A stretch of 64,000 nucleotides of DNA from Nitrospira sp. BO4 (GTDB lineage: Bacteria > Nitrospirota > Nitrospiria > Nitrospirales > Nitrospiraceae), in the NCBI GenBank assembly GCA_030144965.1, contig JAMPUU010000024.1, positions 248,001-312,000 on the forward strand, written 5' to 3'. The notes under the pieces were generated by a model, which searched no databases, was not told where the DNA came from, and saw nothing but the letters and a program-made list of their open reading frames with translations. This document shows, one piece after another, positions 58,976-64,000 of the stretch. The position numbers and the translations under genes are program-made. Position 1 is the stretch's first letter. Every line of letters begins with the position of its first letter.

Positions 58976-61045
58976 CTATTTCTTGATGATGGCTTCCGCA
59001 ATATTCTTCGGCACCTGATCGTACCGATCAAACTCCATACTGTAGGTTGCGCGGCCTTGCGTTCGAGATCGCAAGTCAGTCGCGTAACCGAACATCTCCA
59101 TCAAAGGCACGGCAGCTTCAATCGCTTGGGCGCCAGCTCGAACCTTCATACCCTGCACCTTGCCCCTCCGCCCGTTGAGATTGCCGATGACATCGCCCAT
59201 GAACTCCTGAGGAACCAAGACCTCAACCTTCATAATCGGTTCGAGCAAGACAGGATCAGCTTTTTTACAGGCATCAGCAAAGCCCATCGATCCGGCGATC
59301 TTGAACGCCATTTCATTTGAATCGACGTCATGGTATGACCCGTCAATGACGGTCACTTTGACGTCTCGAAGAGGATAACCCGCAACGACCCCTGTCTCCA
59401 TCCGTTCCTTCACACCTTTTTCAATGGCGGGGATATATTCTTTAGGAATCGCTCCTCCCACAACCTTGTTGACGAACTCTAACCCCTTACCCGGATCCGA
59501 CGGTTCGACCGTCAATACGACATGACCATATTGCCCACGGCCACCGGTCTGCTTAATGTATTTGGATTCAGCCTCAGCTTTCCGTCGAATCGTTTCCCTG
59601 AACGCCACCTCAGGCTTTCCGACGTTTGCTTCAACTTTGAATTCACGCAACATTCGGTCGACGATAATCTCGAGATGCAACTCCCCCATTCCGGCAATGA
59701 TCGTTTGTGCCGTTTCTTCATCCGTCCGTACGCGGAAGGAGGGGTCTTCCTGCGACAATTTCTGGAGCGCAAAACCCATCTTCTCCTGATCCTGTTTGGT
59801 CTTCGGTTCAATCGCCATTGCAATGACCGGTTCAGGAAATTTCATCACCTCAAGCAACACCGGCTGCTTCTCATCAGCCAACGTATCTCCAGTGGTGGCT
59901 CCTTTAAGCCCTACCGCTGCGACGATATCCCCCGCGTGGACTTCGTCGATATCTTCCCGCTTATTGGCATGCATCTTCAGGAGACGCCCGATCCGATCCT
60001 TAGTCCCCTTTGTGACATTCAGTACCGGCGTACCCGTCTTGAGCATCCCGGAATAGACACGAAAATAGGTCAACTGACCCGCAAACGGATCAGACATGAT
60101 CTTGAACGCCAAGGCTGCAAAGGGCTCACCGTCGTCAGATTTCCGCTCTACTTCCTTGCCGGTGTTCGGCTCTATTCCCATAACAGGAGGAATATCGAGC
60201 GGCGATGGCAAATAGTCGACGACACCATCGAGGAGCTGCTGGACGCCTTTGTTTTTGAAGGCCGATCCACAGAGCACGGGGGTAATTTTCATCGAAATGG
60301 CCCCGGCTCGGATCGCACGCATGACTTCTTCTTCCGTCAACGAATGACCATTCAGATATTTTTCCATCACCTGGTCATCGAATTCTGCGACTGCGTCGAT
60401 CATCTTCTCGCGGTACTCTTTGGCCTGAGCAAGGAGTTCTTGAGGAATCTCATCGACCTTGTACTTCGCACCCAAGGTCTCATCGTCGTAGAAGTACCCC
60501 TTCATCCTGACTAGATCGATGGATCCTCGAAACTCCGCCTCACGGCCGATCGGGATTTGAATCGGAACCGGTTTTGCCCCCAGACGGTCGATAATAGATT
60601 GGACACTGCCGTAAAAATCTGCCCCCACCCGATCCATCTTATTCATGAAGGCAATGCGGGGTACGTGATACTTATCCGCCTGACGCCATACCGTCTCAGA
60701 CTGCGGCTCAACTCCCTGCACCGAATCGAATGCCGCTACGGCGCCGTCAAGCACCCGCAGTGAACGCTCCACTTCAATCGTAAAATCCACGTGTCCCGGA
60801 GTATCGATGATATTGATGCGATGGTCACGCCAGAAACAGGTGGTAGCAGCAGCGGTAATGGTGATACCACGCTCTCGTTCCTGCTCCATCCAATCCATGG
60901 TTGCGGCGCCTTCGTGGACCTCGCCCATTTTATGCGTCATGCCCGTATAGTAGAGGATCCGCTCAGTGGTCGTAGTCTTCCCTGCATCAATATGAGCCAT
61001 GATGCCGATATTTCTCGTACGCTCTAATGATGTCTGACGAGCCAC
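58976..61045 (-). CDS. fusA: Elongation factor G
   Basis: Translocase GTPase. 689 residues with five domains: G1 [19 protein letters not shown], switch region [65 protein letters not shown], and domain [40 protein letters not shown]. Canonical length. Preceded by a 116-nt gap containing a long hairpin. Confidence 0.98.
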   Translation of the reverse strand: MARQTSLERTRNIGIMAHIDAGKTTTTERILYYTGMTHKMGEVHEGAATMDWMEQERERGITITAAATTCFWRDHRINIIDTPGHVDFTIEVERSLRVLDGAVAAFDSVQGVEPQSETVWRQADKYHVPRIAFMNKMDRVGADFYGSVQSIIDRLGAKPVPIQIPIGREAEFRGSIDLVRMKGYFYDDETLGAKYKVDEIPQELLAQAKEYREKMIDAVAEFDDQVMEKYLNGHSLTEEEVMRAIRAGAISMKITPVLCGSAFKNKGVQQLLDGVVDYLPSPLDIPPVMGIEPNTGKEVERKSDDGEPFAALAFKIMSDPFAGQLTYFRVYSGMLKTGTPVLNVTKGTKDRIGRLLKMHANKREDIDEVHAGDIVAAVGLKGATTGDTLADEKQPVLLEVMKFPEPVIAMAIEPKTKQDQEKMGFALQKLSQEDPSFRVRTDEETAQTIIAGMGELHLEIIVDRMLREFKVEANVGKPEVAFRETIRRKAEAESKYIKQTGGRGQYGHVVLTVEPSDPGKGLEFVNKVVGGAIPKEYIPAIEKGVKERMETGVVAGYPLRDVKVTVIDGSYHDVDSNEMAFKIAGSMGFADACKKADPVLLEPIMKVEVLVPQEFMGDVIGNLNGRRGKVQGMKVRAGAQAIEAAVPLMEMFGYATDLRSRTQGRATYSMEFDRYDQVPKNIAEAIIKK

Positions 61046-61066
61046 TTCAACTCCTCTAAAAACACT

Positions 61067-61153
61067 TGTGCTGCAGATCGAGCCGGATCACGTTGCTGCG
61101 ATGGAGGAGCATCCAGGTCTGCGGATCGCAGCACGCGGCTCAACTGCAGCACA
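61067..61153 (-). repeat. 87-nt hairpin with three paired segments in the rpsG-fusA gap
   Basis: Nested complementary arms: TGTGCTGCAG (61067-61076) with CTGCAGCACA (61144-61153), GAGCCG (61080-61085) with CGGCTC (61136-61141), and TGCTGCGAT (61094-61102) with ATCGCAGCA (61125-61133). The pairs are perfect, separated by small internal loops, with a 22-nt apical loop. It fills the gap between rpsG stop and fusA start. It has no U-tract, so is not an obvious terminator. Could be an autoregulatory site, a processing site, or a remnant of a small repeat element. Confidence 0.8.
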
Positions 61154-61161
61154 GAATGACG

Positions 61162-61632
61162 TTACCAGCGATAATGGGCGAACGCTTTATTCGCCTCTGC
61201 CATCCGATGCACGTCTTCCCGCTTCTTGACCGCAGCCCCGGTATTGTTCGACGCATCCATCAGTTCGGCTGCGAGCTTTTCGCGCATGCTCTTACCACCG
61301 CGCGTACGGGCAAATTGTGACAACCAACGCAACGCCAACGATACCCGGCGTGCCGGCCTGATTTCGACCGGAACCTGATAGGAGGCACCTCCCACCCGGC
61401 GAGACTTGACCTCAACGATCGGCTTCACATTGTCCACAGCCGCCTTAAATACCTTAAGCGGATCGCCGCCGGTCTTCTCTTGAATAACGTCGAAGGCTCC
61501 GTAGCATATTCGTTCAGTCGTACTCTTTTTCCCGCTGCTCATCAGCGTATTGATAAACTTCCCCACCAACTTATCTCGATACCGCACATCGGGAAGCACT
61601 TCACGTTGACCTAAAAATCTACTGCGTGGCAT
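61162..61632 (-). CDS. rpsG: 30S ribosomal protein S7
   Basis: uS7, nucleates 30S head assembly and in E. coli represses its own operon. 156 residues: [82 protein letters not shown] and [38 protein letters not shown]. Complete, 44 nt after rpsL. Confidence 0.98.
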   Translation of the reverse strand: MPRSRFLGQREVLPDVRYRDKLVGKFINTLMSSGKKSTTERICYGAFDVIQEKTGGDPLKVFKAAVDNVKPIVEVKSRRVGGASYQVPVEIRPARRVSLALRWLSQFARTRGGKSMREKLAAELMDASNNTGAAVKKREDVHRMAEANKAFAHYRW

Positions 61633-61676
61633 GTTGACCTATTTCAATCCGAGTTAGAACCACCTAAACATTCACC

Positions 61677-62048
61677 CTACTTTGGCCGTTTCGCCCCGTA
61701 CTTTGAACGACTCTGCTTTCGATCGGCCACTCCCACGGCATCCAGGGCACCACGAACCAGGTGATACCGAACGCCCGGAAGGTCTTTGACACGCCCTCCA
61801 CGCACAAGCACGATCGAGTGCTCTTGGAGATTGTGTCCAACACCTGGGATATAGGTTGTCACTTCCATGCCGTTTGTGAGACGCACACGCGCAACCTTCC
61901 GCAAGGCTGAATTCGGCTTCTTTGGCGTCGTCGTGTAGACGCGAAGACAAACGCCTCTCTTTTGTGGACAGGACTTCAGGGCCGGACTCTTCGTCTTCGC
62001 CTTCACAAACATCCGGCCTTTTCGAACTAGCTGATTGATCGTCGGCAT
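61677..62048 (-). CDS. rpsL: 30S ribosomal protein S12
   Basis: uS12, decoding fidelity. 123 residues: [64 protein letters not shown] and [42 protein letters not shown]. The lysines at the usual streptomycin-resistance positions (TTPKKPNS and GRVKDLP) are unmutated. First gene of the superoperon, with a leader of about 53 nt from the consensus promoter. Confidence 0.98.
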   Translation of the reverse strand: MPTINQLVRKGRMFVKAKTKSPALKSCPQKRGVCLRVYTTTPKKPNSALRKVARVRLTNGMEVTTYIPGVGHNLQEHSIVLVRGGRVKDLPGVRYHLVRGALDAVGVADRKQSRSKYGAKRPK

Positions 62049-62107
62049 CGCGTTTAGACCCTCTCGAGAAACACAAAACCACCAGCCGTCAAGAGCAAAG
62101 CCGCAGG

Positions 62108-62136
62108 ATTATAATGAGGCAACTACATCCTGTCAA
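62108..62136 (-). promoter_or_regulatory. Perfect consensus sigma-70 promoter of the str-S10-spc-alpha operon
   Basis: Minus-strand TTGACA (62131-62136), exactly 17 nt, TATAAT (62108-62113). Both hexamers and the spacing match consensus at every position. It lies between the rpoC stop and rpsL, giving a leader of about 53 nt. Confidence 0.9.
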
Positions 62137-62159
62137 GTGGTCGGGATTTCCCGGCCTCA

Positions 62160-64000
62160 TTATGACCGAGTCGCCTCTCCCGTCACTGCTGGAACAGGCG
62201 CATCAGATGTCACAGCGGCCGCCGCAGGTGCGGCGCTTACCGCTGCAGTTTCAGGCTTTTCACTGATCACGAACGTATCGCGATACTCTTCAAATCCGGA
62301 CCCAGCCGGAATTAATCGACCGACGATGACGTTTTCTTTCAGGCCCAACAGATTATCCTCACGCCCATTGATCGCCGCTTCCGTCAGGACTCGTGTGGTT
62401 TCCTGGAAAGACGCCGCCGAAATAAAGCTGTCGGTTGTCAATGCCGCCTTGGTGATCCCAAGCAAAACAGGCTTGCCCAAAGCCGGCTTCCCATCCTTGG
62501 TGAGCACTCGTTCGTTTTCTTTTTCGAACAGGCTCTTGCTGACCTGGCTGCCCGGCAAGAATTGCGTGTCACCCGGATCTTCAACCCGCACCTTGCGCAG
62601 CATTTGTCTCACGATAATCTCAATGTGTTTGTCGTTGATCGAAACACCTTGCAATCGATAGACATCCTGTACTTCGTCCACCAGGTATTTCTGCAATTCG
62701 TTGGGGCCGAGCACATCGAGGATGTCATGAGGATTCGCCGATCCATCCATCAATGGCTCTCCGGCCCGCACCCAATCACCTTCGTGGACATTGACGTGCT
62801 TACCCTTTGGAATAAAGTATTCCTTCACATCACCCATCTTGTTGTCGACAAGAACTTTGCGCTGGCCTTTCACGAACCCGCCATACGAAACCTCTCCGTC
62901 GATCTCAGTGATGACTGCCTGTTCTTTCGGCTTCCTTGCCTCGAAGAGCTCGACGACACGCGGAAGACCGCCGGTGATGTCCTTCGTCTTGGTCGTTTCA
63001 CGAGGAATCTTTGCCAGGACGTCCCCGGCATACACGGTGGCGCCCTTCTCGACGAAGATGTGCGCTCCGACCGGCAACAAGTACCTCGCCACGGCATTGG
63101 ATCCGCCGGGCACTTTCGCTGTCTTGCCGTTGTCGTCTTTGATCGACACACGAGGACGGAGAGTCTGGCCGGTATGTTCGATGATCACCTTGCGCGATAA
63201 GCCGGTCACTTCATCGAATTCGTCTTTCATCGTGACACCTTCGACGATATCGCCGTAGGCGACCCTTCCACCAACCTCGGTCAAAATCGTGAGAGAGTAG
63301 GGGTCCCACTCAACCAATTTCTGACCCACGACCACCGGATCTCCGTCTTTGATTTTAATCTTGGCCCCATATACGACGGGATATTTCTCACGCTCCCGCC
63401 CGCTGTCGTCGACGATCGCAATCTTCGTATTGCGGTTCATGACGACCCATTCGCCCTCTTTGTTCCGCACTGCGATCCCAGAGTTATGAATGTCCGCGTT
63501 CTTTTTGGCATCGAAGCTCATGAATTTGATTCGCCCGGCATGCTTCGCCTCAAGAACCGTCTGTTCGACGACCTTACTGGCCGTACCGCCGATGTGAAAG
63601 GTCCGCATGGTCAACTGCGTGCCGGGCTCGCCGATTGACTGTGCGGCGATGACACCGACCGGCTCACCTTTTTCCACGAGACGCCCACGGGCCAGGTCAC
63701 GGCCATAACAGGCACGACACACACCGCGCGGTGATTGACAGGTCAGCACGGACCGGATCTTGACACGGTCCACCCCGGCTTCAACGATCGACTTCGTCAA
63801 TTCTTCATTAATCTCTTCATTCCAGGATACGATGATTTCTCCCGTGACAGGGTCGCGGATATCCTCTGCCGCCAAGCGACCAAGGACGCGTTCCTCCAAC
63901 GGTTGGATAATCTCACCGCCTTCGACCAGAGCGCTGACGATAATGCCGTCGCGCGTACCGCAATCGATTTCATTGATAATGACGTCTTGAGCGATATCGA
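62160..64000 (-). CDS. rpoC: RNA polymerase subunit beta' (partial, N-terminus outside window)
   Basis: The C-terminal 612 or so residues of RpoC; the frame is open through the right edge ([19 protein letters not shown]... at the limit). Visible are the second zinc-site Cys residues in [18 protein letters not shown], the [21 protein letters not shown] segment of the trigger-loop region, a long lineage-type insertion of sandwich-barrel motifs, and the conserved end [40 protein letters not shown] tail of about 30 residues rich in Ala, Pro and Val follows. No strong terminator separates it from the rpsL promoter. Confidence 0.98.
   Translation of the reverse strand, partial: DIAQDVIINEIDCGTRDGIIVSALVEGGEIIQPLEERVLGRLAAEDIRDPVTGEIIVSWNEEINEELTKSIVEAGVDRVKIRSVLTCQSPRGVCRACYGRDLARGRLVEKGEPVGVIAAQSIGEPGTQLTMRTFHIGGTASKVVEQTVLEAKHAGRIKFMSFDAKKNADIHNSGIAVRNKEGEWVVMNRNTKIAIVDDSGREREKYPVVYGAKIKIKDGDPVVVGQKLVEWDPYSLTILTEVGGRVAYGDIVEGVTMKDEFDEVTGLSRKVIIEHTGQTLRPRVSIKDDNGKTAKVPGGSNAVARYLLPVGAHIFVEKGATVYAGDVLAKIPRETTKTKDITGGLPRVVELFEARKPKEQAVITEIDGEVSYGGFVKGQRKVLVDNKMGDVKEYFIPKGKHVNVHEGDWVRAGEPLMDGSANPHDILDVLGPNELQKYLVDEVQDVYRLQGVSINDKHIEIIVRQMLRKVRVEDPGDTQFLPGSQVSKSLFEKENERVLTKDGKPALGKPVLLGITKAALTTDSFISAASFQETTRVLTEAAINGREDNLLGLKENVIVGRLIPAGSGFEEYRDTFVISEKPETAAVSAAPAAAAVTSDAPVPAVTGEATRS

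Noticed and set aside
61046-61161. tRNA or small RNA gene in the rpsG-fusA gap
   Set aside because: The arms form one long hairpin rather than a cloverleaf, and there is no T-loop or anticodon-arm pattern; reported as a hairpin instead.

Overview
The window is one contiguous stretch of bacterial chromosome made almost entirely of core genes. I infer a Nitrospira-type bacterium (phylum Nitrospirota). The best pointer is a secreted chlorite dismutase at 4409-5203, whose residues fit what I recall of the Nitrospira enzyme. Single-copy housekeeping genes, a PurS/PurQ/PurL-type purine pathway, RibBA and type IV pilus genes do not contradict this. The assignment is by recall and was not computed. 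I see no rRNA, tRNA, CRISPR array, insertion sequence or phage gene.

Layout. (1) 1-8.8 kb, minus strand: a dense riboflavin/purine cluster transcribed as ribBA-ribH-nusB-purB-cld-purC, then a small membrane protein, purS-purQ, a secreted Ig-like protein and purL (cut by the left edge). (2) 9.1-12.4 kb, plus strand: an RpoH-type sigma factor followed by groS-groL and a strong terminator. (3) 12.6-16.7 kb: two divergent genes that look like the two halves of GlnE (glutamine synthetase adenylylation/deadenylylation), with closely spaced -10 boxes. (4) 16.9-22.4 kb: an HDOD-GAF protein, a fatty acid hydroxylase-family membrane protein, a second HDOD protein and an ABC-F ATPase. (5) 22.6-24.7 kb, plus strand: four tandem lipoproteins, one BamE-like and three paralogues of a family I cannot name. 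(6) 24.8-31.4 kb: a CBS-pair protein, an adhesin-E-like protein, glnB-glnA, nadE and aroB. (7) 31.6-36.8 kb, minus strand: the pilMNOPQ assembly operon, led by a small MerR-like gene behind a near-consensus promoter. (8) 36.9-41.8 kb, minus strand: lptC-lptA-lptB-rpoN-hpf-rapZ. (9) 41.9-62.1 kb, minus strand: a fused str-S10-spc-alpha ribosomal superoperon from rpsL to rplQ, starting at a perfect sigma-70 promoter and ending at a 13-bp-stem terminator. The 3' part of rpoC lies upstream of it, at the right edge.

How the parts relate. Nitrogen assimilation is well represented: GlnA keeps the adenylylatable tyrosine region, GlnB keeps Tyr51, and both putative GlnE halves are present, as is RpoN. 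Envelope biogenesis is covered by LptABC, the pilus genes and the lipoproteins. Heat-shock control (rpoH) sits beside its usual targets (groSL).

The best candidates for something undescribed are the split, divergent and possibly leaderless GlnE pair; chlorite dismutase translationally coupled inside a purine operon; the tandem lipoprotein family; an 87-nt three-segment hairpin between rpsG and fusA; and a 16-codon Trp-Trp small ORF before rapZ.
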